Shown: positions 7,088 through 15,443, counted from the stretch's first letter. The stretch is 25,072 bases of DNA from Fimadaptatus sp963928645 (GCA_963928645.1 CAWVGT010000110.1:1-25072); one strand, 5' to 3'. Program-made: numbers and translations. Notes: generated by a model from the sequence alone, not told the origin.

Positions 7088-8812
7088 CTACCGGCCGCCC
7101 GCGTCCGGCTGCGGCGCGGCGGCGCGCGCCAGCTCCTCGCGCCGCCGGCGCGCCAGGGCCAGCATGCTGCGCGCGTGGTTGAGCGAAGCCGCGTCGTCGC
7201 CGCCCATTATGCGCGCCAGCTCGGTCACGCGCTGCTCCTCGTCCAGTCGCCGCACATGCGTGAACACGCGCCCGCCCTCTTCGCGCTTTTCGACCAGGTA
7301 CTGCGCGTTGGCCAGCGCGGCTATCGGCGCCTGGTGGGTTATCGCCAGCACCTGGCGCGCGCACGCTATGCTGGCCATCTTCTCGCCCACGGCCTGCGTT
7401 ATGCGGCCCGATATGCCGGTGTCTATCTCGTCGAATATCATCGTGCCTATCGAATCGGCGTCGGCCGCTATCGCCTTGAGCGCCAGCATGGTGCGCGACA
7501 GCTCGCCGCCCGAGGCTATCCGGCTCAGCGGCCGGAGCGCCTCGCCGGCGTTGGCCGACATCAGGAACTCCACCGTGTCCCAACCCAGCGGCGACAGCGC
7601 GCTGGCCTGCCTGTGCTCGCTCACGTTGACCGTGAACTCCACCTTGGCCATGCCCAGATCGGCCAGGTGCTCGCGCAGCCGCTGCGCGAACCGCTGCGCC
7701 GCCTCGCGCCGCGCCTGCGTCAGCGCCTCGCACAGCCGTATCAGCGCCGACTGCTCGCGCTTTAGCTGTTCGGCATAGACCTTGAACTGCCGCTTGGCGT
7801 CGGCTATCTGCTCCAGCTCCTCGGCTATGCCGGCCTGGCGCGCGATCACGTCGCCCAGCGTCGGGCCATAGCGCGCCTTGGCCGAATTGAGCGCGCTGAG
7901 CCGGCCCTCCAGCCGCTCCATCAGCTGCGGGTCGAACTCCTGCGCGCTGCGCAGCGCATGCACCTCGAACGCCACGTCCTCCAGCTGGTAGAGCATGTCG
8001 TTTACGCGCGCGCTGAGCTGGGCGTAGTTCTCGCCCGCGTCGCTCAGCCGCTCCAGCGCCGCCGCGGCGCGCCTCAGCTGATCCAGCGCGCTCGAGCTTT
8101 CGCCATCCAGCGCCGAATTGGCCTCGCTCAGGCACTCGCTGCTCTTTTCGCAGCCGCGCATCTCGTCCAGCCGCGCCTGTATGCGCTCGTCCTCGCCGGG
8201 CTTGAGCTTGAGCGCGTCCAGCTCCTTCTGTTCGAACCGGAGCAGCTCCACGCGGCGCGCGCTCTCGCGCTCGTCGACGTTCAGCGCGCGCATGCGGCCG
8301 CGCAGCTCGCGCCACACGCCATACTGGCGCGCCACGTCGGCCTTGAGCTGGCACAGCTCGCGCCGCGCGAACGCGTCCAGATACCTGAGCTGCTGGCGCG
8401 GATCGGTCAGCGCCTGGTGCTCGTGCTGGCCGTGCATCTCTACCAGGCACGCCGCGATCTGCCTGAGCTGCGCCAGCGACACCATGCGCTCGCCCACGCG
8501 GCACACGTTCCGCCCCGACGCCGACAGCTGGCGGGTTATCAGCAGCTGGCCGTCCTCCGCGCTCACGCCCAGCTCGCTCAGCTGCGCCGCGCTGCCCGCA
8601 TCCAGCGCGAACAGCGCCTGCACCTCGGCCTGCTCCGCGCCGGTGCGTATCAGCTCCCTATCGGCGCGCCCGCCCAGCGCCAGATCCAGCGAGTCGATTA
8701 TTATCGTCTTGCCCGCGCCGGTCTCGCCGGTCAGCACGTTCAGCCCCGGCGCCAGCTCCAGCGTCAGCCGGTCTATCAGCGCTATATTTCGTATATCAAG
8801 CGTTATAAGCAC
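7088..8812 (-). CDS. recN: DNA repair protein RecN
   Basis: SMC-like ATPase that acts on double-strand breaks in recombination repair. Its 574 residues are the normal length. Visible motifs are the Walker A G-E-T-G-A-G-K-T (29-36), a long helical middle, the ABC signature S-G-G-E-L-S-R, and Walker B with F-D-E-I-D-T-G-I-S-G. The GTG start at 8812 has GGAGG 7 nt upstream and lies 15 nt after the argR stop. It is the last gene of nadK-argR-recN. In many Firmicutes spoIVB and spo0A follow recN; here a convergent BofC-like gene follows instead. Confidence 0.97.
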   Translation of the reverse strand: MLITLDIRNIALIDRLTLELAPGLNVLTGETGAGKTIIIDSLDLALGGRADRELIRTGAEQAEVQALFALDAGSAAQLSELGVSAEDGQLLITRQLSASGRNVCRVGERMVSLAQLRQIAACLVEMHGQHEHQALTDPRQQLRYLDAFARRELCQLKADVARQYGVWRELRGRMRALNVDERESARRVELLRFEQKELDALKLKPGEDERIQARLDEMRGCEKSSECLSEANSALDGESSSALDQLRRAAAALERLSDAGENYAQLSARVNDMLYQLEDVAFEVHALRSAQEFDPQLMERLEGRLSALNSAKARYGPTLGDVIARQAGIAEELEQIADAKRQFKVYAEQLKREQSALIRLCEALTQARREAAQRFAQRLREHLADLGMAKVEFTVNVSEHRQASALSPLGWDTVEFLMSANAGEALRPLSRIASGGELSRTMLALKAIAADADSIGTMIFDEIDTGISGRITQAVGEKMASIACARQVLAITHQAPIAALANAQYLVEKREEGGRVFTHVRRLDEEQRVTELARIMGGDDAASLNHARSMLALARRRREELARAAAPQPDAGGR

Positions 8813-8827
8813 TTCACGGCCTCCGCG

Positions 8828-9280
8828 TCACTTCTTCATCATGGCATTGAACCTGTCCATGACCGACTGCACGTGTTCCTTGTCCTTGACTATAACAAGC
8901 AGCGTGTTGTCGCCGGCGAGCGAGCCCACTATCTCGCTCCAGCGCAGCGAATCGACCGCCTCGCCCGCGGCGTTGGCGCTGCCCGAGAGCGTCTTTATCA
9001 CGATCAGGTTCTCGGCGCACTGCATCGACAGCGCGGATTCCGAGAATATGCGTATGAAGCGCTCGCTGAGGCCCTTTTCGGCCTTGTCGACGGTGGCGTA
9101 CTTGTAGCCGCCGTTGTCCGAGAGCACCTTGAGCAGCCTGAGTTCCTTTATGTCGCGCGATACCGTGGCCTGAGTCACCACGATGCCGCGCGCGCGCAGC
9201 TCGTCGGCCAATTCCTCCTGGGTCTCGATGTCCATGGACTCTATTATGTCCAGTATCATCGCGTGGCGTACCGATTTCAT
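8828..9280 (-). CDS. argR: Arginine repressor ArgR
   Basis: Hexameric DNA-binding regulator of arginine synthesis and breakdown, with arginine as co-repressor. Its 150 residues are the usual size. The N-terminal winged helix has the family core V-T-Q-A-T-V-S-R-D-I-K-E-L-R-L (35-49), and the C-terminal part has the L-A-G-D-N-T-L-L-V-I segment that lines the arginine site. The ATG at 9280 matches the usual M-K-S-x-R-H start and has a run of G's about 10 nt upstream. An ATG at 9316 is in frame but lies inside nadK. It sits between nadK and recN, the common clostridial order. Confidence 0.95.
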   Translation of the reverse strand: MKSVRHAMILDIIESMDIETQEELADELRARGIVVTQATVSRDIKELRLLKVLSDNGGYKYATVDKAEKGLSERFIRIFSESALSMQCAENLIVIKTLSGSANAAGEAVDSLRWSEIVGSLAGDNTLLVIVKDKEHVQSVMDRFNAMMKK

Positions 9281-9303
9281 CCCCTTGATCCCCCCAATTT
9301 CGC

Positions 9304-10155
9304 TTAATTGCTCCATTCGCTTATCTTTAGCCTGAACGCGTCGTAAAAGCTGCGGCGGTTGAACCGCACAAAGCCCGCGCGCAATTCGCTCTTTGATATA
9401 TATACGCTCGCGCCCGGCGCGACCTGCACCGGCGGCCGGCTGTCGGCCGACAGCAGCAGCTGGGCGCCGTCGGCGGGCGTGTTTATACGCACGCGCTCCC
9501 AATCGGGCAGCACCGCCGGCCGCGACAGCGGCGAGTGCGGACAGATGGGCGTGACCAGTATGCAGTCCAGCAGCGGGTCGACGACCGGCCCGCCCGCCGA
9601 CAGCGAGTACGCGGTCGAGCCGGTCGGCGTGGCCACGATCAGCCCGTCCGACATTATCCGGCCCAGGCACGCGCCGCCCACGCTCACGCGCGTCTCGACT
9701 ATGTGCAGCTCGCCGGCCATGCGGTATATCACAATGTCGTTGAGCGCGATCTGCGCCGGCCAGGCGTCGCACTCGGCCGATATCATCATGCGCCGCTCTA
9801 TGTCGAACCGCCCCTGGCGCAGCCGCGCGACCGCCTCGGGCAGCTCGGAGGGCGTGGTCTCGGTCATGAAGCCCATGTGCCCTATGTTCACGCCCAGCAG
9901 CGGCACGTCGCACCGCGCCGCCGGCACCGCCGCCGCCAGCAGCGTGCCGTCGCCGCCCAGCACGACTATAACGTCGCAAAACTCGGCCAGCCGCTCCAGC
10001 TCGACGCCCTCGCCCATATCCAACGCGCGCGCCAGCGCCCGCTCCGGCACCGGCTCGAGCCCCGCGCCCGCAAGCAGCGCCATGAGCTCCCGCGCGCAGC
10101 TCAGGCCATGCGCCTTGCCCGAGTTCCAGTACACGCCCACGCGCGTCACTTCCAC
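9304..10155 (-). CDS. nadK: NAD kinase
   Basis: Phosphorylates NAD to NADP in the cytoplasm (ATP or polyphosphate). Counting from the chosen start, the G-G-D-G motif is at 67-70 with catalytic Asp 69, N-I-G-H-M-G-F follows at 90-96, and the T-P-T-G-S-T-A-Y-S-L-S-A-G-G NAD-binding segment is complete. The GTG at 10155 is preferred: a GGGGGTGG ribosome site precedes it, and the longer frame to 10203 runs into the promoter. The protein is then 283 residues, normal for the family. It leads the nadK-argR-recN operon, although in many relatives it is co-transcribed from tlyA. Confidence 0.95.
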   Translation of the reverse strand: MEVTRVGVYWNSGKAHGLSCARELMALLAGAGLEPVPERALARALDMGEGVELERLAEFCDVIVVLGGDGTLLAAAVPAARCDVPLLGVNIGHMGFMTETTPSELPEAVARLRQGRFDIERRMMISAECDAWPAQIALNDIVIYRMAGELHIVETRVSVGGACLGRIMSDGLIVATPTGSTAYSLSAGGPVVDPLLDCILVTPICPHSPLSRPAVLPDWERVRINTPADGAQLLLSADSRPPVQVAPGASVYISKSELRAGFVRFNRRSFYDAFRLKISEWSN

Positions 10156-10178
10156 TGCATACCACCCCCATAATATAC

Positions 10179-10207
10179 AGTATATCTGACAATGTATAAA
10201 CATACAA
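10179..10207 (-). promoter_or_regulatory. Promoter of nadK-argR-recN
   Basis: Read on the minus strand, TTGTAT (10202-10207) is followed after exactly 17 nt by TATACT (10179-10184). This is a good sigma-A type pair, placed about 25 nt before the nadK start. It implies that the operon has its own promoter rather than depending on tlyA. Confidence 0.7.
10193..10206. promoter_or_regulatory. Short palindrome over the -35 box (possible operator)
   Basis: TGTAT-AAAC-ATACA forms an inverted repeat of 5-bp arms that covers the -35 box of the nadK promoter. That is a normal operator position. The regulator is unknown; it does not clearly match an ArgR box or a Firmicutes LexA box. Confidence 0.35.
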
Positions 10208-10264
10208 GGCTTTTTGCAAATCTGAGCGAGTTTTTCCCTAAAATAAACAAAACCTGCGCATTTT

Positions 10265-10307
10265 AACGCCGCACAGCGTTAAAGCGCGCCTGCATGCGCG
10301 GCGCGCT
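10265..10307 (-). terminator. Hairpin pair downstream of the tlyA array
   Basis: Two adjacent hairpins are visible: AACGC/GCGTT (10265-10280) and AGCGCGCC/GGCGCGCT (10283-10290 with 10300-10307). They could end transcripts coming from tlyA on the minus strand; AT- and T-rich sequence lies beyond them in that direction. Another perfect 8-bp stem (GCCCGGGT/ACCCGGGC) is at 10384-10408. No classic U-run directly follows, so the role is uncertain. Confidence 0.35.
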
Positions 10308-10334
10308 GTTATGCGTATTCGCAGTTTATGCAGG

Positions 10335-10754
10335 TCACACTACCCCGCGGGCGCGGAGTTTATGCGTATTACCGCTTGCACACGCCCGGGTTTTCCACAG
10401 ACCCGGGCCGGAGCGCACGCTCGCATCGCCGTGCCGGCTCCCGTATGCGCGCCGCTGGGCCACGCGTTCGGCGCGCATACGACAAGGGCCCGGGCATTCC
10501 GCCCGAGCCATTTTCTGCGTATAGCTTTGCCCACCGCCGCCGCGTCCTCCATCACCCGCGCCTGTTAAGCGCGGCATGCGCGCCACCTGCTCGGGTAGCG
10601 CTCCTACTTCCAGCGAGCCCTCCGCTCCGGGCACCATGTCGCACATGAACTCTATGTTGCCCTCGGGCCCAGTTATCGGCGAATTGTCCAGCACTTGCGC
10701 GTGCCGCACCAGCTCCGGCACGAACTCACCCATCAGGCTCGCCGCGTCCTCCAT
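10335..10754 (-). pseudogene. tlyA tail copy 3 (runs on past the unit end)
   Basis: Third copy of the TlyA C-terminal segment. It resembles copy 1 most closely (shared L-M-G-E-F-V-P-E-L-V-R-H-A-Q and D-N-S-P-I-T-G-P-E-G-N). A 2-nt difference near the unit end removes the stop used in copy 1, so the frame runs on through about 75 unrelated codons rich in Arg and Gly to 10335. The extension does not look like protein. Confidence 0.5.
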
Positions 10755-10762
10755 CACCCACG

Positions 10763-10957
10763 TTATCCAGCGCCGCATGCGCGCGCCACCAGCTCGGGTA
10801 GCGCCACTACGTCCAGCGAGCCCTCCGCGCCAGGCACTATGTCATACAAGAACACCATGTCGCTCTCGGGCCAAGTGATCGTTTGGTAGTCCAGCCCTTG
10901 CACATGCCACCCCAGTTTCGGCACGAACTCACCCATCGAACACGCCGCGCCCTCCAT
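10763..10957 (-). pseudogene. tlyA tail copy 2 (open frame of 64 codons)
   Basis: Second copy of the TlyA C-terminal segment, starting at an ATG 13 nt after the stop of copy 1. It keeps the L-G-W-H-V-Q-G-L-D-Y text of TlyA itself, which copies 1 and 3 have changed, but carries other changes (I-T-W-P-E-S). The frame is open to the end of the unit. It is probably a decaying fragment. Confidence 0.6.
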
Positions 10958-10969
10958 CACCCGTGCCTG

Positions 10970-11161
10970 TTAAGCGCACCATGCGCGCGCCACCAGCTCG
11001 GATATCATCCCCGCGTCCAGCAAACCATCAGCGCCGGGCACTATATCGCACAGAAGCTCTTCGTTGCCCTCGGGCCCAGTTATCGGCGAATTGTCCAGCC
11101 CTTGCGCGTGCCGCACCAGCTCCGGCACGAACTCACCCATCAGGCTCGCCGCGCCCTCCAT
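10970..11161 (-). pseudogene. tlyA tail copy 1 (open frame of 63 codons)
   Basis: A copy of the TlyA C-terminal segment. Its ATG (11161-11159) overlaps the tlyA stop as TGATG, so translational coupling is conceivable. It has no stop until TAA at 10970-10972. It lacks the S4 and SAM-binding parts and so cannot be a methyltransferase. I treat it as a duplicated gene fragment; expression as a small protein is not excluded. Confidence 0.6.
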
Positions 11162-11961
11162 CACCCGCGCTTATCCAGCGCCGCATGCGCGCGCGCCACC
11201 AGCTCGGGTATCGCTCCTACGTCCAGCGAGCCCTCCGCGCCGGGCACCATATCGCACAGAAACTCTATGTTGCCCTCGGGCCCGGTTATCGGCGAGTAGT
11301 CCAGCCCCTGCACGTGCCACCCCAGCTCCGGCACGAACTCCACTATCGAGCGCACCACATCCTCATGCACCCGGGGATCGCGCACGACGCCCTTCTTGCC
11401 CACGCGCTCGCGCCCCGCCTCGAACTGCGGCTTGATCAGCGCCACAAACCGGTTGCGCACTATCCTGAGCGCCGGCGGCAGTATCAGCTTTAGCGATATA
11501 AAGCTCACGTCGGTCACGCCCAGCTCGGGCGCGTCCTCGAACATCGCCGGCTCTATATAGCGCGCGTTGGTGCGCTCCATCACCACCACGCGCGCGTCGG
11601 CGCGCAGCTTGTACGCCAGCTGACCGTAGCCCACGTCGATCGCGTACACCCGGCGCGCGCCCGCACGCAGCAGCACGTCGGTAAAGCCGCCGGTCGACGC
11701 GCCTATGTCCAGCGCCGCCACGCCCCGCGCATCCACGCCGAACGACTCCAGCGCCCGCGCCAGCTTGTGCGCGCCCCGGCTCACGTATGGATCCAGCTCG
11801 CCGCGTATCGTCAATTCGTCCTGCTCGCCCACCTTCTGCGAGGGCTTGAGCGCCTTGTTTTCGAATATGTACACGCGCCCTTCCATTATCAGCGCCTGCG
11901 CGCGCTCGCGCGAGTCTATCAGGCCGCGCCTGACCAGCGCCTGATCCAGTCTCTCCGTCAT
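11161..11961 (-). CDS. tlyA: TlyA-family rRNA 2'-O-methyltransferase
   Basis: Likely methylates ribose 2'-OH in ribosomal RNA using S-adenosylmethionine, as TlyA does in Mycobacterium. Its 266 residues are normal. An N-terminal S4 RNA-binding domain (about 3-60) is followed by an FtsJ-like methyltransferase with the SAM loop L-D-I-G-A-S-T-G-G-F-T-D (84-95), D-V-S-F-I-S (151-156) and K-P-Q-F-E (178-182). The start overlaps the dxs stop by 4 bp (ATGA). The gene itself is intact, but its last 65 or so codons are repeated three times downstream. Some Firmicutes homologues are annotated as hemolysins, which is probably misleading. Confidence 0.94.
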   Translation of the reverse strand: MTERLDQALVRRGLIDSRERAQALIMEGRVYIFENKALKPSQKVGEQDELTIRGELDPYVSRGAHKLARALESFGVDARGVAALDIGASTGGFTDVLLRAGARRVYAIDVGYGQLAYKLRADARVVVMERTNARYIEPAMFEDAPELGVTDVSFISLKLILPPALRIVRNRFVALIKPQFEAGRERVGKKGVVRDPRVHEDVVRSIVEFVPELGWHVQGLDYSPITGPEGNIEFLCDMVPGAEGSLDVGAIPELVARAHAALDKRG

Positions 11962-13871
11962 AGCACTTCCCTCTTTGGCCGCCGCGTCCACTCCAGCGCG
12001 CTGCGCGCCACGCCCTCCGCGTCCAGCCCGTACTGCCTGAGCAGCGCGCCGCGGCTCGCGTGCTCTATGAACTCGTCCGGATAGCCCAGGCACAGCACCC
12101 GCGCGCCCGGGCCCCCGCGCTCGTCGCGCCGCGCCAGCGCGAGCTTGACCGACTCGCCAAACCCGCCGCCGACCACGCCGTCCTCTATCGTCACCACGTC
12201 GCCGCGCACCTCGCCGAGCAGGGCCTGATCCAGCGGCCGCACGAACCGCGCGTTTATCACCCGCGCGCGCACGCCCTCGCGCCGCAACCGCTCGCCCGCG
12301 CGCAGCGCCGTGTTGACCATGCAGCCCGTAGCTATCAGCGTCACGCCCGGCGCGTCTTCCGGCAGCTCGTCCGGCGCGCCGTCCGCAAGCGCTACCCGCT
12401 CCCAGCGCCCGTCCTCTATCGGCGCCACGCCGCCGCACAGCTCGGCGTCGGCGTCGCGCGCATAGCGTATCGCGCACGGCGCGTTCAGCCCCAGCGCGAA
12501 CTCCAGCATCAGCTTCAGCTCCGCGCCGCAGCGCGGCGACATCACCCTCAGCCCCGGCGCAATGCTCAGATACGCCAGGTCGAACACGCCCTGGTGCGTG
12601 GCCCCGTCCGCGCCCGACACGCCCGCCCTGTCCAGCAGCAGGCATACCGGCAGCGCGTCCAGCGCCACGTCGTGCAACAGCTGGTCGAACGCGCGCTGCA
12701 TGAACGTGGAGTACAGGCACACGAACGGGCGCGCGCCCGCCGCCGCCATGCCCGCCGCCAGCGTGACCGCGTGCTCCTCGGCTATGCCCACGTCGAACAC
12801 CCGCCCCGGACAGCGCTGCGCCACCAGGTTCATGCCGGTGCCCGCCGGCATCGCCGCGGTTATGCCTGCCACGCGCGCGTCGCGCCGCATCAGCGCCGAA
12901 AGCGCATCGGCCATATAGTCGCTGTTGAGCCTGGCCGGCACGGACTGCGCCTCGCCCGTCTCCACGAAGAACGGCGCCGTGCCGTGGAAGCGCTCGGGAC
13001 TGTGCTCGGCCGGCGCGTAGCCGTGGCCCTTCTGGGTTATCACGTGCAGCAGCACCGGCCGCACCGCGCGCGCGGCGTACTCCAGCGCCTCGCCCAGCGC
13101 GTGCAGGTCGTGCCCGTCGACCGGGCCCACGTACTCCAGGCCGAATATCTCGAAGAACGAGCCCCGCACCAGCATGAGCTTGAGCCCGTCCTTGACGCGC
13201 TCCGCCGCGCGCAGCAGCCGCGGCCCGAGCAATGGCACCCGCGCCAGCCGCAGCCGCACCCGCGCCTTGGTCGCGCGATACGCGGGCGAGTTGCGCAGCC
13301 GCGTCAGATACCGCGACAGCGCGCCCACGTTGCGCGCTATCGACATCTCGTTGTCGTTTAAGACTATCGTCATATGCGTCGGCGAGGCGCCCAGATCGTT
13401 GAGCGCCTCGTAGCACATGCCCCCGGTGAGCGCGCCGTCGCCCACCACCGCCACCACCTGGTAATCCTCGCCCAGCGCGTCGCGCGCCCGCGCCATGCCC
13501 AGCGCCGCCGATATCGCCGTGGACGCGTGCCCCACCGAGAACGCGTCGTACTCGCTCTCGCTGCGCCGTGGGAAGCCGCTTATGCCGCCCTGCTGGCGCA
13601 GCGTGCCAAAGCGCGCGTATCGCCCGGTCAGCAGCTTGTGCGCATACGCCTGATGGCCCACGTCGAACAGGAGCCTGTCGCGCGGGCAGTCCAGCGCGCG
13701 GTGCAGCGCTATCGTGAGCTCGACCGCGCCCAGGTTGCTGGCCAGGTGGCCGCCGGTGCGCGACACCGTGCCTATTATCTCGGCGCGCAGCTCGCGCGCC
13801 AGCTCGCTCAATTGCGCCTCGTCAAGCGCCTTCAGATCCGCCGGGCCGCTTATGTCGCTCAGCATGGCCAT
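11958..13871 (-). CDS. dxs: 1-deoxy-D-xylulose-5-phosphate synthase
   Basis: Thiamine-diphosphate enzyme that joins pyruvate and glyceraldehyde 3-phosphate, the first step of the MEP isoprenoid pathway and a source for thiamine and pyridoxal. Its 637 residues are normal. Visible motifs are D-V-G-H-Q-A-Y-x-H-K-L-L-T-G-R (70-84), the cofactor motif G-D-G (144-146) to N-D-N-E-M-S (172-177), and Y-V-G-P-V-D-G-H-D. A GGGAGGGG site lies before the ATG at 13871; an ATG two codons later is also possible. It lies 18 nt after the upstream solute-binding gene and overlaps tlyA. Confidence 0.97.
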   Translation of the reverse strand: MAMLSDISGPADLKALDEAQLSELARELRAEIIGTVSRTGGHLASNLGAVELTIALHRALDCPRDRLLFDVGHQAYAHKLLTGRYARFGTLRQQGGISGFPRRSESEYDAFSVGHASTAISAALGMARARDALGEDYQVVAVVGDGALTGGMCYEALNDLGASPTHMTIVLNDNEMSIARNVGALSRYLTRLRNSPAYRATKARVRLRLARVPLLGPRLLRAAERVKDGLKLMLVRGSFFEIFGLEYVGPVDGHDLHALGEALEYAARAVRPVLLHVITQKGHGYAPAEHSPERFHGTAPFFVETGEAQSVPARLNSDYMADALSALMRRDARVAGITAAMPAGTGMNLVAQRCPGRVFDVGIAEEHAVTLAAGMAAAGARPFVCLYSTFMQRAFDQLLHDVALDALPVCLLLDRAGVSGADGATHQGVFDLAYLSIAPGLRVMSPRCGAELKLMLEFALGLNAPCAIRYARDADAELCGGVAPIEDGRWERVALADGAPDELPEDAPGVTLIATGCMVNTALRAGERLRREGVRARVINARFVRPLDQALLGEVRGDVVTIEDGVVGGGFGESVKLALARRDERGGPGARVLCLGYPDEFIEHASRGALLRQYGLDAEGVARSALEWTRRPKREVL

Positions 13872-13889
13872 ATCCCCTCCCGCGCGGAC

Positions 13890-15443
13890 TCAGCTCAGAT
13901 CCGAGCCCTGCCAGTATTCCAGGCCGTTGTATGTATCTATCTCGGTCAGGCCCGACAGCCCGCTCATGTCCATATGGCTGACCAGCGAACCGCCCCTGAA
14001 GTACAGCGACAGCACCGGCAGATCCTGCGCCACCAGCGTCTGTATGCGGCTCAGCGCGCTCTGGAAGTCGCCCTCGGCGACCGAGGTCATAGCCTCGTTG
14101 AGCGCCTCGTCCATAGCCTCGGACGAATAGCCGTTCAGGTTCGAGTCGCCGTCGCTGCCCAGCATGAACGTGTAGTCCGGCACCATGCTCAGATAGTAGC
14201 CCACCAGCGCCAGGTCGTAGTTGCCCTTGTCCACGGCGGTAAGCAGCTCGTCCTGCTCCATCACCTCGACGCTGACGTTGAAGCCCACGGCGCTGAGCTG
14301 TTCGGCGATCAGCGTCGCGGCGTCCTGGCGCGCGGGGAAGTCGGGCTCCTCGTAAGTAATCAGCTTTATGTCCAGCTGGTCGTATGTCTGATCTTCGCCG
14401 GCCTTTTCCAGTATGTCGTCGTCGTCGACGTCGCTCCAGCCGGCCGCCGCCAGGTACGCGCGCGCGCCGTCCTTGTCGGAGTCATACACCTCGGCCAGCG
14501 GCTCATAGAGCCAGTTGCCCGGCGCCACGCACGCGTCGGCCTGCGTCGCCATGGCCAGGTACACGTTGTCTATCAGCGCCTGCTTGTCCAGCGCCTCCAT
14601 TATCGCCTTGCGCACGTTCAGGTCGCTCACCGGGCTGTCGCCGTCCAGGTTGGGCACCAGGCATTCCAGCTGGCGCGTGACGTAGTCGGTCACGCTGTAC
14701 GCGTTCACGCCCCTGAACCGCGCCGCCGCAGTGGAGCGCGTCGCCACCGCGTCGACCGCCTTTATGTCCAGCTGGCCCAGCGCGGTGTCGAAGTTGGCGA
14801 AGTTGCGTATCTCGATCGTGTCCAGCGTGGGCGCGCGCTTCCACCAGCTGTCGTTGCGCTCCAGCCGCATCAGCGAGCCGGCCGAGGCCTGCACGACCTT
14901 GTACGGCCCCGTGCCCGACGGCAGCGCCTGGTTCAGCTCGCTCTCCGGCACGACCGGGAACGTCATCGCGTACAGCAGCGCATAGCTGGGCGCGCGCGCC
15001 TTTATCTTGAGCGTATACTTGTCGGTGGCCTCGCACGACTCCACGGTCGCGGCCAGCGGCTGCGCCCACACGCCGCAGTCGTTGGTCACGATGTAGTTGA
15101 GCGTCGCCGCCACGTCCGCCGCGGTCAGCTCCGCGCCGTTGTGGAACAGCACGCCCTCGCGCAGCGAGAAGTACCAGTCCCAGCCCGCGTTTTCGGCCGT
15201 CCAGCTCTCAGCCAGGCAGGTCACGGGCTTGCCGGTCTCATCCAGCTCGATCAGGCTCTCGTACACCAGCATGTCGGCCGACAGCACGTCGCGATTGGTC
15301 GCCTTCAGCGGGTTGAACAGCGTCGAGGTGTCGGTGACCATCGCCGCTATGAACGACGCCGTCCACTCCTGGGCGCTGCCGCCCGCGCACACCAGCGCGC
15401 ACGCGACAATCGCGCACAGCGCCATAAGCATTATCTTCTTCAT
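13890..15443 (-). CDS. Family 5 extracellular solute-binding protein (peptide/nickel type)
   Basis: Probable substrate-binding component of an ABC importer for oligopeptides or similar ligands. The 517-residue protein starts with a Sec signal (M-K-K-I then a hydrophobic stretch to about residue 24). The lipobox is not convincing, although I-V-A-C is present. Family 5 features follow: N-P-L-K-A-T-N-R-D, L-A-E-S-W-T, F-S-L-R-E-G-V-L-F-H-N-G, G-T-G-P-Y-K-V and D-L-N-V-R-K-A-I. The ATG at 15443 has GGAGAGG upstream. No permease or ATPase genes lie nearby, so it either works with a distant transporter or has another envelope role. Ligand unknown. Confidence 0.88.
   Translation of the reverse strand: MKKIMLMALCAIVACALVCAGGSAQEWTASFIAAMVTDTSTLFNPLKATNRDVLSADMLVYESLIELDETGKPVTCLAESWTAENAGWDWYFSLREGVLFHNGAELTAADVAATLNYIVTNDCGVWAQPLAATVESCEATDKYTLKIKARAPSYALLYAMTFPVVPESELNQALPSGTGPYKVVQASAGSLMRLERNDSWWKRAPTLDTIEIRNFANFDTALGQLDIKAVDAVATRSTAAARFRGVNAYSVTDYVTRQLECLVPNLDGDSPVSDLNVRKAIMEALDKQALIDNVYLAMATQADACVAPGNWLYEPLAEVYDSDKDGARAYLAAAGWSDVDDDDILEKAGEDQTYDQLDIKLITYEEPDFPARQDAATLIAEQLSAVGFNVSVEVMEQDELLTAVDKGNYDLALVGYYLSMVPDYTFMLGSDGDSNLNGYSSEAMDEALNEAMTSVAEGDFQSALSRIQTLVAQDLPVLSLYFRGGSLVSHMDMSGLSGLTEIDTYNGLEYWQGSDLS

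Larger units (their letters stand above)
10552..11161 (-). repeat. Tandem array of three copies of the tlyA 3' end
   Basis: Three units of about 203 bp follow the tlyA stop head to tail on the same strand, with unit starts at 11161, 10957, 10754 and a remnant at 10552. Each repeats the last 65 or so codons of tlyA almost without indels. The translated units keep recognisable TlyA text such as E-F-V-P-E-L, I-T-G-P-E-G-N, V-P-G-A-E-G-S-L and E-L-V-A-R-A. The junction GGTGATGGAGG recurs at every unit border. The remnant diverges after about 25 bp. Confidence 0.88.

Noticed and set aside
10384..10408. Terminator at the GCCCGGGT/ACCCGGGC hairpin
   Set aside because: The stem is perfect but no T-run follows on either strand, so it is mentioned only as a hairpin.
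12060..13361. Long plus-strand frames opposite dxs, polA, recN and the solute-binding gene
   Set aside because: GC-rich DNA gives long antisense frames. These are rich in Arg, Ala and His with no domain, while the minus-strand frames are clear enzymes.
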